Notes under the pieces: generated by a model
What the model saw: only the letters and a program-made list of their open reading frames with translations
The model's database searches: none
What the model was told of the DNA's origin: nothing
Made by a program: the position numbers and the translations under genes
Assembly: GCA_029204225.1 (NCBI GenBank)
Contig: CM055092.1
Span: 58,549,296 to 58,613,295 of the forward strand
Direction of reading: 5' to 3'
DNA: 64,000 nucleotides
Source: Diphasiastrum complanatum
Lineage: Eukaryota > Streptophyta > Lycopodiopsida > Lycopodiales > Lycopodiaceae
In this document: one piece after another, positions 1 through 11,830 of the stretch
Position numbering within the stretch: the first letter of the stretch is position 1
How the letters are laid out: each line of letters starts with the position of its first letter

Positions 1-1530
1 GACATATTACTGGAGAGTGGGGGCCTTCTTGGAGGGCGCACTATTTTCCCTCCCAGTTGGGCCCTAGCCACCGGAAGCTTCCTTTTAGGGCTTCCTCTTG
101 GCTATAAGTAGGGAAACTGTGTCATTTGTTATTCAGCTGATGATATTGATCTCTCTCTTTAGTCTCCTTAATCTCTCTCTTTCCTGCTTTCTAGGGTTAA
201 GTCTTGCTTATGTGCTGCTTTCATAGCTTAAGTCTTGCTTATGTGATGCTTTCATAGCTTAGCTCTAGATCAGCTGTGGCTCTATTCGTAACTATGCACC
301 TGATGTTGCTCTGCTTTTTGCTCCACATAAATGCATAATATCAGTAGAAATATTGGTTTCTTTTGTCATAGAGGCAGATATTTGCGTTCTTTTAAGGGTA
401 ACCTCCGTGCTCATATTCCGGCAATATTGGCGCACATGTTGATACAACTTCACAAATCCCACCAAATTTTTCCTTCTCCATATATTTTAGGATACTATGG
501 CTCCTCATACATCCATGGGTCTGATTCTATAACATGTAGGATTTGTTTGCGTGTAGTTAGCACATGGTTGACATGCTCGCAGGGATGGCTTTCATGCTTT
601 CCCTTTTCTAAGTTCTCGTTCATTCTTGGTCGAGATGCTTGACTTGGGATGTATTTGCTCATGTTCTTTTGCTAGTGGTTGACACACTTGGTTTTACAGG
701 TAACTTGGGACATTGGTACCTCTCCACCTCCATTGTTACCTACAACTGTTTGGCTTGCATGGTTGCTCTGGGATCATTGTGATGCCTTATCTTGTTACTG
801 ACATTGCTATGGATCTGCTCCTCTATTAGCAGATCCATACGTCTCATCACCTGGCATTCTTGGTCAGGATGACTTGCTTTGTATCTACATGTTTAAAGCT
901 GTATTTCCAGAACCTTATATTTTCACACCTTTATTTGGCATTATTGGGTCCTCTGTGTCCCTTGACCGTACTTCATGTTTTTCTTTATGTTAGAGCTCTC
1001 CGTATCTACACTTTTGTTGCTTGAATCTGACATCAATCATGTTCGACAAATCATATTATAGTTGTTGCGGATATTTTACTTCCTTGATGTTGCTTTGTCC
1101 ATGGCGCTGCTTTTTGCTTTCCTACTTTGGAGGCAATGTTTTTCAATGGGGGAGAGTTATGGAATATTGGGTCCATAGATTGCATGCATTGGCCATATTT
1201 ATTTACATTCATTTGCTGGTCATGAGCCCTTCTTATTCATGCACAGGCCTTTTTTCGTTGGGGAGAGTTATATACTAGAAGTAGCCCCTAACTAGCATAC
1301 CTTTACATATTGGGCTAGTTACCATTACGGGCAAGTCCTTATGGGACCCAGGTACCCTAAGTTGAAATAATCTCTGAAAGGTTCCACTAAGGGCCTCTAG
1401 ATAGTATTTATAGGCAATCACCTAGACATTAGTAATTCATTGATTATTCGGCTTATTGGTATTGCTTGGGCTCTTCATGGGCTATTGCTTAAAGGACTTT
1501 AGCCATTGATTATTCATTGATGCTCTTGGC
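1..1530 (+). other. Repetitive LTR-like non-coding sequence
   Basis: No gene is recognised. A TATA-like GGCTATAAGTAGGG near 108 is followed by CT-rich sequence, as in an LTR promoter. Two GGGGAGAGTTAT strings (near 1149 and 1260) resemble a polypurine tract joined to an LTR start, and a second TATA-like element lies near 1405. The segment is probably one or more old LTRs, but no matching pair was found, so the assignment is an inference. The open frames here have no family resemblance. Confidence 0.3.
198..259 (+). repeat. 31-bp tandem duplication
   Basis: Two adjacent 31-bp units beginning TAAGTCTTGCTTATGTG differ at one base (C versus A). They lie just downstream of the TATA-like element in LTR-like sequence. 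Confidence 0.85.
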
Positions 1531-1559
1531 CATTCTTCGTGGGAGATTGCTTGACTGTC

Positions 1560-1787
1560 CATTATAGTCATGTATGCTTCATTGACACAGTATCCATAGA
1601 AGCCCAAGAGGCTTGGGATAACTTGCAAGCCATCTATGAGTCCAAAAATACTTCAATATTGTTGACTTTAAGAAGTCAAGTCTTCCAATCTTATCAAAGA
1701 GAGGAAAGAGTGCACAATCATTTGAGAGGAAAGAGTGCACAATCATTTGTATTAAGGCTTAAAGACTTATATAGGGAGTTGTCTTGA
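1560..1787 (+). pseudogene. Ty1/copia gag fragment with 25-bp duplication
   Basis: The frame reads EAQEAWDNLQAIYESKNT, then LRSQVFQSYQ, which is the usual copia gag (UBN2-type) segment with the conserved AWD..L..IY pattern. A perfect 25-bp tandem duplication (1701-1725 and 1726-1750) shifts the frame and repeats the same residues. Only about 70 residues of gag remain, with no protease or integrase attached. It is a relic on the plus strand. Confidence 0.6.
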
Positions 1788-1929
1788 AAAGGAAATGGCA
1801 TGAACGAAGAAGACAGCTCCTACCATTTCATAGCCCTCTTCACAAGAACCCTACACTCCCGCTAAGGCAATAGAGTTCTATTTGCCTCTAGCTTGAATGT
1901 TCTGCTACAGGATTTCCAAGGTCTGAAGA

Positions 1930-3492
1930 TAGAGTTACACATGGTTAAGACCGAGATGGCTTATCTCAAAGAGACTAATGCCCAGCTGCAACAAGAAGTG
2001 AATATGTTGAAGCAAGAACTCAGATCCTAGAATCTTCTTGCTAAACCGGAACCATCGCACAAACTCAAAGAATTGGAGGACAAAATTGAAAAACAGAAAG
2101 AGGAAGCTCTTTCTTGGGTGGCAATTCTCAAACAAGGTAGTAAACCAATTGCCCCTATTTTTTCGATTATTTCAGCTACTCTTTCTCAAGAGAAATCTAG
2201 AGAGCAAAAAGCACTCAACATTAGAGTAAGATGCATTGCGAATACTCAAAATTGCCCTTGAAGAAGCTACAAGTTTCCTTGAAACTACACAGGAGCACCA
2301 TACTAGAGACCTAGATACAGCATGGAGAACAACAAGGGACAATGCTACCTTAATCATCTGCTTCGGATCCCTAGAGAGCCATCGAGATGCTTTACGTTGT
2401 AGAGCCAAGCTACGAGGTGTAAGCGAACCTATGATGATTCAGAAGAGAGACAACTTATCAGGCCTCTCTATAGTTCTTCCACATGTTCTTCATTGTTGAT
2501 ATGGTCCATAATGCCATCAAAAAACTAAACACTTGTAAAGCCAGAGATATTGATGATCTTGAATCTGAGTTATTGATCCATGCTGTTGTTTTGTTATCAC
2601 CTCTCTCAGACACCTTACTCAATCAAGCCGTTATCATTGGTTTTCCCTCTTCTTGGTGCACTAATATCATTCATCCTATACGCAAAAACGGTGATCCCAT
2701 GAATCCTGATAATTATCGGACTCTTATGATTGGGCATGTGATTGCGAAGCTCTATGGCACTATTCTACAATCAGTTGTGAGTACTAAGGCAGAGACTAGG
2801 AGACTGCATGCAAGGGGCCAGGCTAGTATTAGAGCTCACTTATTCCCCTAGAGATCATATCTTTACTCTTAGAGCCATCATTAAGAAAGCTCGACACAGG
2901 AAAGAACGAGTTTATTGTTGCTTTGTGGATTTCATGAAAGCCTTTGACTCTGTCCCACGTTCCTTACTTATCCAACGGATACGAGACCTTGGGTTTTTTT
3001 CATGACACTTCTAGCAATGATGGCGCTCTATGAGAGACTACTGGGTTGTTTTCGGAGCGACAAAGGTATTTCTGGATCATAAGCACTATTGGGGTGAAGC
3101 AGGGGTGTTCCCTCTCACCTACACTTTTCGAATTATATATTGATGAGTTGGAGAGGGTTCTTGAGCAGTGTGGTGGATCTGGTTGCAAACTTGGAGACAT
3201 TTTGATCGCCATTCTCCTATATGCAGACAATGTGGTTCTAGTTTCACCTACTCGAGAGGGCCTACAGAGGCAGATTGATTGCCTCCATGACTTCTGTTCT
3301 AGGGGTTAACATTGAGAAGACCAAAGTGATAGTCTTCAATACTTCTAGGAGTTTTATGTTGAGAAGGGTACTCTTTTACAGCTGACCATTGGAGATTGTT
3401 TCGTCCTACACTTACTTAAACGTACTCTTTTCTAGTCCTATATTTAGTATGAGACAAGCAGTTTCTGCTAGGCTTGGGAGGGCCATGCTTCC
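1930..3492 (+). mobile_element. Truncated LINE (non-LTR retrotransposon)
   Basis: A degenerate LINE lies on the plus strand. 1941-2110 encodes a coiled-coil stretch (NAQLQQEVNMLKQEL, then KLKNRK/KLKELEDKIEKQ in neighbouring frames). 2236-2450 resembles the nucleic-acid-binding part of a LINE ORF1 (TAWRTTRDNATLIICFGS). Reverse transcriptase follows from about 2480 in three frames. The element stops abruptly at 3492, where a gypsy LTR begins, so its 3' end was cut off or displaced by that insertion. No poly(A) tail or target duplication can be seen. Confidence 0.7.
2483..3430 (+). pseudogene. LINE reverse transcriptase, frameshifted
   Basis: Conserved RT blocks appear in order on three frames: CCFVDFMKAFDSVPR (motif A, near 2915-2960), GVKQGCSLSPTLFELYIDEL (motif B, near 3091-3150) and LLYADNVVLVSPT (motif C, near 3216-3255). 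Motif C normally reads YADD in plant LINEs; the second catalytic Asp is Asn here. The end of the RT region reads SYTYLNVLFSS, then AVSARLGRA, matching the usual YTYLGV...ARLGR block. At least two frameshifts and the active-site change make it inactive. Confidence 0.75.
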
Positions 3493-3937
3493 TATTAGGG
3501 ACCCAACTCCCTTGGGTCCCAAACCCCAACTTGGAACCGGACACTTGACTGGGCCTGTTGACTTGACCAATGACGCATGGACTGCATGGTTGCCACGTGT
3601 CGGGATATAGGATGTCCGCTTGGCTTGGAGACTCCTACCTTGGAGGTATACAAGGGAGGAGGTCTCATTAACCACTCATTCTATCTACCTAGGAGAAGGT
3701 GGGTGGTGAGCGCTTGTGCACAACCAAGTTGTGAGCTAGCTTGTGGTGGGAGATGGCTGATGGCTCTAGCAACGGTATGGACGCTGTTAGGGTTGGAGGT
3801 ACTCACTTGTTATAGGGCACAGGACAGGGCACGGAGGGTGGACCTCGATTGGATCCTACGGCGGGGTGGATCATGTGACGTTTGGTTCCTAGTGGGTAAC
3901 CCACACCTGGCGGTTTGCAGTAAAGTACGATGCAACA
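3493..3937 (+). repeat. 5' LTR of a Ty3/gypsy element (family A)
   Basis: This 445-bp LTR begins TATTAGGGACCCAACTCC (TG changed to TA) and ends GATGCAACA. It is followed at once by a Met-tRNA primer-binding site. The same family appears as a 322-bp solo LTR at 6969-7290 and as a 445-bp inverted copy at 43891-44335. It interrupts the LINE on its left. No matching 3' LTR of this copy was found in the window. Confidence 0.8.
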
Positions 3938-3939
3938 TT

Positions 3940-3952
3940 TGGTATTAGAGCC
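3940..3952 (+). other. Primer-binding site (Met-tRNA type)
   Basis: TGGTATTAGAGCC lies two bases after the LTR end and differs from the usual TGGTATCAGAGCC at one base. It fixes the plus-strand orientation of the gypsy element and marks 3493-3937 as its 5' LTR. Confidence 0.8.
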
Positions 3953-4526
3953 ACCGTAATTCGTGTACAGGTTTGATCGATCCGATGAAGGCAACTTGTA
4001 AATTTTGCAATTTGACTGATCAATTTTTAGAGCCTGGATTCAGCTTTTTTTTTCCGTCTTTCCTCAAGATCACATTTTTCAGTTTTCTTATCAAAGAAAT
4101 TTCTAAAAAGAAAGCAGTAGTAGCCTCAAGTGCTGTTGCCACGTGGCAGGCGAGGCTGCAACTGCGCTGGCAGTCACATTGGCTGCCAATGGGCTGCGCG
4201 CTGCGGCCATTTGAGGCTCGCGTGGCCTTGAGGAGACTGTCGTGTGGCAAGGGATGGAGGAAGCATGCAGGGGTAGGGACGAGCAAGCATGTCGGTGGCA
4301 CACCCCCTACTGCTTGGTTTCATGTGGAGGACGAGAGGGTGGTGGTATTGCTACCCATTTGCCAAGCTCTCGTCTTGGTTGGGTACTAATCTTGGTGGCA
4401 GCCATGGACAATACCACTTTGATTGGTGTGTTGCCAACAAGTTTGAGCTTCTGAGTTCTCCTTCTTGAGTTGAAGGTATATTCTTCTTCTCCTCTCTTTT
4501 GTAGCATCCTCTTTCATAGTTGAAAT
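3953..4526 (+). other. Untranslated leader of the gypsy element
   Basis: The stretch between the primer-binding site and gag has no recognisable coding content. It becomes GC-rich around 4135-4300. A similarly GC-rich leader lies beside the inverted copy of the same family at about 43540-43730. Confidence 0.5.
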
Positions 4527-5300
4527 ATGGATCCTAGCCCTTCAACACAGCCTATGTCTCCTCCTGTAGAGGCTATCCTTAGATTCCGATACTTTGTTGT
4601 CGGCTATCAGCAATCTACAGCAACAGATTGTCGATATGCAGGCAAGGCATGCAAAGGATTCAGGAACTGAGGGAGCTAATGTCGTTAAGGCAATTACTGC
4701 ACCTGCCCTTGTTTACACCTAAAATCTTTACTGCGGAAAAGAAAGACAGAGCCCCTAAAGTGGTCACGTCGTGGATCGATCGGTGGAACTCGCATTTTTC
4801 CATGTACGATTCTTCCGACGGCAACAAGATCAACCTGGCTATCATGTACTTGCAAGGTAAAGCTTTTACTTGGTGGCAGGAATTGAGAGGAAAGCCTGAA
4901 GCACCTAGGATGTGGGAAAAATTTTGTAAGGCCTTCAAGGCGGCCTTCCTTCCTATCCTTGATGACTTTGACTTCTATTGTCAATGGGCGACGATACAGA
5001 TGGGGAACCAACCCCTTGATCAATATTTGCAAGAATTTCAGGAGGTATATTCTTGTTTTGCAACTAGAATAGATCCTCTTTTGGTGAAATTGTTCATTCT
5101 AGGTTTGCCTAGAAGGTTAGGAGGAACCAGCCTCTTACCCTCGATGATTCGGTCTGCTTCGCCTGCATATATGATGATACTCGTATAGTGGCTAGGCCTG
5201 AGCCTGGTGTTCAACCCGAAGCAAAGGGGCACCTTCCGGTCCTAGTAAGTCAAAGAAAAGATCTACTATGGACCAAGAGACCTTTGCGAAAGCCAAAAGC
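4527..5300 (+). pseudogene. Ty3/gypsy gag, broken
   Basis: A gag start at 4527 (MDPSPSTQPMSPPVEAIL) shifts frame, and the retrotransposon gag domain continues in 4710-5190: VVTSWIDRWNSHFSMY, GKAFTWWQELRG, FKAAFLPI and LFILGLPRRL. The WW..L block and the F...F.P block are typical of Retrotrans_gag. After about 5110 the conserved NQPLTLDD-like part lies in another frame. Position after a 5' LTR and primer site supports the call. It is inactive because of the shifts. Confidence 0.8.
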
Positions 5301-6060
5301 GACAATCTATGCTTTAACTACATCATGTAACAAAGGAATGCCCGAAGAAGAGGAGGCAAGCTAAAAGGGCTTCTTTTAAGACGCCAGGTAATTCTAGTAT
5401 TGATCTTTCCTTTGCTAATAATTTTGTGTGTGAGCATTGCTGCTTTAATATGACAGTTTTTGGTCCCCACAACTTAATTTGGATGAATGGAGTCATTCGT
5501 GGCCAAGTCGTACCGGGTTTTCATTTGATGATGGATCTATACAACCTTATTAACTTCCAACTTGTTGCAAAAGCTAAAGGTGGAAACAAAGCAAAGTGAC
5601 CATTGTTATTGTTGTTGAAGCTGGCTCTACGAGAGCGGAAAGGCCAAGTATGGGACCGGATAGTCCCCTGCAGTTGTTGATTCAAGTTAAGCCTATAAGG
5701 ATATTTAGACTCTTCATATTATGAAATCTAGAGTTAAGGTAGATGTGATATCTTTGGTAAGTTGGTAAGGAGTGGTTCTATGAGAGGCATGAGTCGTTAA
5801 AGAAAAACTATGAAAGCTTCACAGTTTGTTGTTCTTGCATAACGGACCTCATTGAATTGAATGGAAATGCGAATATTTCTTCTCCTTTTCTCTGCTTTAG
5901 AAATGGTTGAATGCATGAATATAGTGGATTGTGATTCATACATGTGTTGTTTGAAGGATTTCACTTATCAAGAGGGAATGCAATTTACAAAGTTATAGCA
6001 TGCAGCTTGCATTGACGTCTAATAACCTAAAAAAAGAAAATTCGCTAGAAGGCGAAACCT
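5301..6060 (+). pseudogene. Degenerate gypsy protease/linker region
   Basis: This lies between gag and RT on the same strand. Short blocks such as NLINFQLVAKAKGG and a preceding CEHCCFNMTVFGPHNLIW suggest remains of the zinc-knuckle and protease region. There is no open frame longer than a few dozen codons and no DSG/DTG active site that I could place. The call rests mainly on its position. Confidence 0.4.
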
Positions 6061-6968
6061 TTAGGAAACTTAAGACAAGAATTTAATGACGTTCTCCCAC
6101 AACATCTTCCTGAAGGTCTTCCCCCCTCTAATGGAGTCAAGCAGGTATTAAACTCCTTCCTGGTAGCTCGCCTATATCTTTGTTTCTCTATAGGATGAGT
6201 ACTATCGAAGGAGGATGAAGTTTATAGGCAACTGCAAGACTACCTTAAGATTGGGCCATGTAATGCCTAGTAATTCCCCTTAGGGGGCCCCAATTATTTT
6301 AGTTGATAAAAAGAGACGAGTAGCTTGTCCTGTCAGTGTGTAGACTTTAAAAAATTAAATAAATCAACGATTAAAACCGTTACCCCTTAACCTCGTATGG
6401 ATGAACTGGTTGATCGGTTACATGGTGCAAAGTACTTCACCAAAATCAATTTGAGATCAGGGTATCCTCAGATTCGAATCAAGAGTGAGAATGTGGAAAA
6501 ACCAGGTTTAGGACTGGGTATGGGCCATTATGAATTTTATGGTTTTAACCATTTGGCTTGACAAATGCTCCTGCAACTTTCCCGTAGATGATGAACGATC
6601 TTCTTCGTCCAAATATGGGAAAGTTTGTCATAGTTTACTTGATGATATTCTCATTTAAGTAAAACTTTTAGAGGAGCATGAGGGGCATCTCAGGACTATC
6701 TTAAAGTTACTTTAGACAGAAGAAACTCTTTGCCAAGGAATCCAAATGTGTCTTTTTCCAAAAGAGATTGGTTTATCTCTGGTCACGGTTATTTCGGACC
6801 ATGGGTTGGAGATTGACCCTAATAAGATTCATCAAGCCCCAAAAAGGACTTGACCTCAAACCATCCATGAGGTCAAGTCCTTTTTGGGCTTTGTAGGGTT
6901 TTTCCATTGATCCATCTATTGACACTATACAATTCTCATTGATTTTTAGAGCCAGGACACGTTATTGA
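6061..6968 (+). pseudogene. Ty3/gypsy reverse transcriptase, degenerate
   Basis: RT blocks are visible in several frames: EFNDVLPQHLPEGLPP (N-terminal), DELVDRLHGAKYFTKINLRSGY (motif A region, near 6401-6462), GLTNAPATF (near 6555) and FVIVY-LDDILI (near 6628-6655, with one base missing inside the LDD motif). The end reads HEVKSFLGFVGFFH (near 6864-6908). Many stops and shifts make it non-functional. A solo LTR starts immediately after this block. Confidence 0.8.
6838..6888 (+). repeat. Perfect 20-bp inverted repeat inside RT
   Basis: The arms 6838-6857 and 6869-6888 are exact reverse complements (right arm starts GAGGTCAAGTCC) separated by 11 bases. The right arm encodes the normal EVKSFLG motif of gypsy RT. 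The left arm occupies the place of the variable residues usually found before it, so it looks like a locally copied inverted patch. Confidence 0.9.
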
Positions 6969-7290
6969 TGTTAGGGACCCAACTCCCTTGGGTCCCAAAC
7001 CCAATTGAAACCGAATGTTGACTGGACCTGTTGACTTGAGAGGAGAGGGTCTCTCAATCCATTCATTCTATCTACCTAGATGGAGAGCGCTTTGTGCACA
7101 GCCAGGAGGAGTGCTAGCCTGAGGTAGGAGATGGCCGAAGGCCGTGGCAGTGGTATGGGACGCTTGTCAGGGTTGGAGGTCAGATCTTGCTTGTTACAGG
7201 GTCACGGGCTAGGGCACGGAGGGTGGATCGTGAGCGTCCGGTTTCTATGATGACCGGCACTTGGCGGTTTAGGGTTTCAAGATTGTAACA
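6969..7290 (+). repeat. Solo LTR, gypsy family A, TSD ATTGA
   Basis: The segment begins TGTTAGGGACCCAACTCC and ends GATTGTAACA. It is flanked on both sides by ATTGA (6964-6968 and 7291-7295), a 5-bp target duplication. It is therefore an independent insertion later reduced to one LTR, not the 3' LTR of the element at 3493. It is 322 bp against 445 bp in the other copies, mainly because of an internal deletion after the GTTGACTTGA block. Confidence 0.88.
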
Positions 7291-7295
7291 ATTGA

Positions 7296-8430
7296 CTAGC
7301 AACTTTAGTGCCAAGACTACCCACAATAGACTGAGTGAGTTCCTGATGTCATAGACCAGCTACACATACATGTTGATGTTTGGAGATTGTTGGTGATGGC
7401 GCTCTCATGGAAAACACACTAGGATGGCTGATACTGGGTGGAGATGGTGTGGAAAGCAACCACGGATGCACAGAACGAGAGAGCGCCAAGATTTGTGTAG
7501 GAGAGCTAGAAAATCGTCAGTAGATCGTCGCCAAAGAGCTTCAGGAGTTCGCAACCTTCGCTGAGGTGCGAATGCATCGAGGTGATGGCAATTATGGGAC
7601 ACCATCGGCTGGGTTCGGGCTGCGATGGGACGTGTCTGTTTGTTGATTTTGAATGGAAGCGTCGGTCGAGATTTGATGGAGTCGCGTAGGTCAAAATCTG
7701 AGAGAGTCAGCTCGGTCGAGATTAGCACTATTAGAACTTTTGCATATGCACATGACTTGTTACGTATGGTGAATATTATCTGCAACTGAGAAAGCTTGAG
7801 AGCTATTTACAGTGGCTTAGCTTGTTGGCCAAATTCTAGAAGCCATACGTGCCACCCCATAGTGGCAGTTTAGATTAGCATCGTCAACCACCTCATGGGG
7901 TCACCCTTTTTCAATCCCGTTCAACTCAAATTTCCATATTTTTACTACCACCCTCTCAAACCACTCACACCTCTCTTTCCACCTCAGATCCATCAAATGC
8001 CCAACCACACACCCTTCCTCCTCACCTTTGATCATGAGTATATCCTAGTGTACTAGGAATCACTCACGACCTTACTCCATCAGTTCCCATATGGGACCCC
8101 ACTCGATACACAGGCCACCTTCAATGATTGTCCTCCACACAACCGCTTCCTTGGCTTTCCCTTCTCGCCACCCGTCGTCAAAAAAAACACCTTGCCTCAA
8201 CCCATTAATTAGCGTGGTATATGACACAATGCAAACACCACCATCTTCAAGGGCATTCATGGGCACTATGGGAGATCAGACCCATGGGGCCTATGTGAGA
8301 GCAACACATGGGGGCAAGTACAGCGTCACATGGAGGGATTCATCAGCAACTGCACATTGGCAAACAGGGTTCTGGGGATAAATAGGCACTCACAATGCCA
8401 TTGTGAGAGGCATTTTCAGGAGGCGTGTGA
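7296..8430. other. Unassigned, no recognisable gene
   Basis: Both strands were read. The open frames (for example near 7405-7785 minus and 8091-8381 plus) are short and show no known domain or biased composition. A gypsy RT or RNase H continuation past the solo LTR cannot be supported. Confidence 0.4.
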
Positions 8431-8470
8431 GAGAGCCAGTGAGAGCCAATGAGAGCCAGTGAGAGCTGTG
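8431..8470 (+). repeat. 10-bp tandem repeat, four units
   Basis: Four head-to-tail 10-mers read GAGAGCCAGT, GAGAGCCAAT, GAGAGCCAGT and GAGAGCTGTG. It is a short minisatellite in non-coding sequence. Confidence 0.85.
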
Positions 8471-9389
8471 CGAGCCTGTTTGAGAACCAAGGTGTTGTGA
8501 GAGGAGGTTGGTGTATGTGCATGCCAACCTACGGCTTGTGTAGAGAACGTTCCTCATCTCCTTTGTGATACCACCAGATACTTTGGCACCAAACAACATG
8601 CCCACCTTGGTTCCAAATGGGGCTTGACCTAGTGCCAAAGAAACTTTGGATGCCAAGCATAACCAATTGAGCAACCCTTAGATGAACGAAAAGACATGCC
8701 TATGAAGTGGGTGAAGGTACAAGGCTTACAAGCCTCTCTTCAGCTCCTCCATTGGAGCCTTTTGGCATGAGTTCATCCCACGTTTTGGAATTATACATGA
8801 TTACTCAACCGTATATTCATATGGTTGCACAATATTGAATGTATTATGTGCCACATGTCCTCACATGACTAGTCAATAGATGTATTATGGGATCCCTATT
8901 GCAGAGAGTTGTCATCATGATAAGTCCAGTACCACTTCAAGACCTCCTGGTTGAGTATAGTGAGTTCAACATGATGTCATGAGTCAGTAATTCCAAATAG
9001 AAGCAAAGTGTTGAAACTCTCTTAAGTTAGAATGTCAAAAGTTGTCGGGTAAAATATGGTTGAAAGTTTCATTGAAGAGACTTATTTATTGTGGAGGTTT
9101 GAGGTTGAAAACTTAGTTGGAGCAAAAAGATCTATGGTTTTGCTGTATCAAGGGTTGAGGTAAAGTCTAAAGGACCCTAACAAGTTCGATAAGGTGTTGC
9201 CACTATTGTTATATAAGGGAGTACCGAGGTCATAGAGATAGTGTATTCAATTTTCTCCTAGTTCCACAAGAGGAGGCTTAGAGAGTGAGCTCCATTGAGA
9301 TAACCATGATGTATCCATGGATTCGCTATTGCTAAAATTCCAAAGGGAAAGATCATTTAAAGTAAGAAGCATCGCTTTCCCAACAAATA
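8471..9389. other. Unassigned, no recognisable gene
   Basis: I see no open frame with family resemblance, no LTR boundary and no RNA gene. Confidence 0.4.
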
Positions 9390-9592
9390 GGTGCCAGGTC
9401 ATGATGATAACCTTTACAGCATTATATCATTCTATCACTACTTTGTAGATGCACCTATGTTGAGGTATATTTCACTTACAGCTTCTATTACATCCTTCTT
9501 CAATAGCAACAAGTGTCAAGACATAAGGACAACACTTATACCATTCTACCATTACTTTGTAAATGGACATATTTTAAAATACATTTCAACTA
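9390..9592 (+). repeat. Degenerate direct repeat, about 124-bp period
   Basis: Two related segments (about 9390-9470 and 9514-9592) share the order CCAGGTCAT/TCAAGACAT, TTTACAGCATT/CTTATACCATT, TACTTTGTAGATG/TACTTTGTAAATG and TTTCACT/TTTCAACT. The plus frame reads SFYHYFVDAPMLRYIS in the first and PFYHYFVNGHILKYIS in the second, so the unit was probably copied from an open frame. The source is unknown. Confidence 0.55.
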
Positions 9593-9599
9593 GATCTTA

Positions 9600-11820
9600 G
9601 CATTTATGATCTATATGTACTTTTTTTATTGTTATAATCTAAATCTATCTCATACTTTTCTTTTCGTCCTCAATTTGTATCACTAGCTTTTGCCTATTGA
9701 TCCTCTCATACAAATAAATAATCTTCCTTATTATAGACATTTGAAAACAATAAACTATGGAGCATATTGTCCTCTTCTCAAAGTTATAGCCAATCTAACA
9801 CCGTCAAAATGCAAAGTATACGAGCTAGAGTTTTATGTGGAATAAATTGTAGATTTTTTATCTAATCACCCTATTCACCTTAAGAAAATCTAGAAATTCA
9901 GGTCTCATAATCAAAAGCACTTGAGAGAGATGTAAGCTACCATTAGTAAGCATAGATTGGTCACAAAGCGAGCTAGATGATAGAGCTTCAATGGTGAAAA
10001 TACCAAAACTTAAAAATCATTCAATAGATGTCAAGACAAGAGCACTGCAGAGAGACCACAAGATCTCACACATTAATGCGAGGAAATAGCTCACACATGA
10101 GAGTACTCTCGCACTTCTATTTAAATGAGCAAATAAGTCCCCAAAATGATTCAAATAGGCCCTCTTTTAGCAAGAACAAGGTTGGAGGGTTGGGCCCCCT
10201 AGCCACATGGCATTCTATGAATAGTTGGCCCTTAGAATTGAGTTTTACAAGTTCTAGTGACATTTAAAAAATTGAGCCCTTAACTACACAAAGTGGCGTC
10301 TTACATTGCTCGTCATTTAAACAAGAATTAAACCAATAGGAGCATACATCACCTTTGGTGCTTGTCTAAGAAATAGTCGACTTTCACGATTCTAGTGGTG
10401 TCTCACTTTATAACATCAATTGATGATTCAATTCGTCCTTCTAGTATCTCGTAATTGACTTGGTTCCCAAAGTATATTATAGGTCCCAAAGAATTCAATA
10501 AGTCCTCCTTGTCAGTAGTACCACTTAAGAATTCACTTGATTTTCCAGCAGCATGTAGATCCTTGCTAACTACGCTCTAGCTTCTTAATGATCTGCAAGT
10601 GATGGAGTCCTGGAACTGGATATAAAATTTGGATCTTGATCTACAACATCTTGTAGCTACTAGCAATGTCTGGTTCAATGTATATTTTGTGTATATACCT
10701 TGAGCCCCTTCACGATATGCTTGCAGTTGAATCTCGGCACTTATTGAGAATCTATGCAACATCTTAAAACAACTTAAAGTGAGGTGACTAAACCGGTCAT
10801 CCATGTGCCTTAAGCAACTTATCATGGTAACTTATCATGGTTTCAAAAACCATCTTAAAAACATCTAAATCAGTTTGAAGAATGCTTACTGAGATTTATC
10901 TTGAGTTGTGAAATTATGAAACTTCACAATTTCCAACATCACATAAGTCAGGAAAAAAACTTGTTTTATTTTACAAAGAAGGAAAAAGTTAAACACTTCG
11001 CAAGTCTAGAAGAACCTACAATGATACAAGTCCAGAGACAAAATCTTTTACAAAAGTAGGAAAACCCTAAACAAATCACCAAACTGGAAAAACCCCAGAA
11101 TGATTAAAATCACATTGCAAGGGAGGAACACTGAAATGAACTAACGATTATAGGATTACTATCAAAAGTATAGCACTATGCGCATCCCAAATTGCTGAAT
11201 TGGTTCACGAACACCAAACATGTCAATCATTCACTAGACGATTTTTATGGGGCATGTAAGCACTTGACAATCTACTTAATTTCCAAATAAACTCTACCGT
11301 CTCATAAGAGCATAAATGAGTAAGCAAGGTAAGCATTTCAGAATTGATACCTGGTGCTGTGAAGGTCATAATTCAGAATGACATAGTCCACAAATGAAGT
11401 ACTTAACTTAGAACAAGCAACAAAGTGACGTGTGTAATAAGATCTGATCACAACATGACTCGGCTGTTGGCATCTATTCTATAAATTATCTAACATTCTT
11501 AAACAACGGTCTGCCTAATTCAGATCCACTCCCCCTATCTTTCACCTTAACTTTCAAATTTGCTGTATTTCACAGCTCACGTTGTCAAATTGGAAAGGGC
11601 TGTAAAGGACTTCTTTCAGTTCTTGACTGCAACTGGCTCATGACTATTAGAACCAGTCTCCGGATTCTCACTGGCACTTCAATCAGCAACAGTTACTTGA
11701 CTTTACCGGTTACTGAAACTGAAGAAAAAAGAAGATCTAGTATGTAAAAAAAAGAATGATTTTCATTATTCATTGTCTATCTTATATCTCTCCATACACA
11801 CCTTGTGATCAAAGAGTAAG
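9600..11820. other. Unassigned, no recognisable gene
   Basis: AT-rich sequence. No exon chain, retroelement motif or RNA gene is supported. It ends at the 3' side of the DUF538 gene copy. Confidence 0.4.
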
Positions 11821-11830
11821 GGGTGATGCT

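Noticed and set aside
4020-4507. Overlapping open frames in the gypsy leader
   Set aside because: GC-rich leader between primer site and gag; no domain on either strand.
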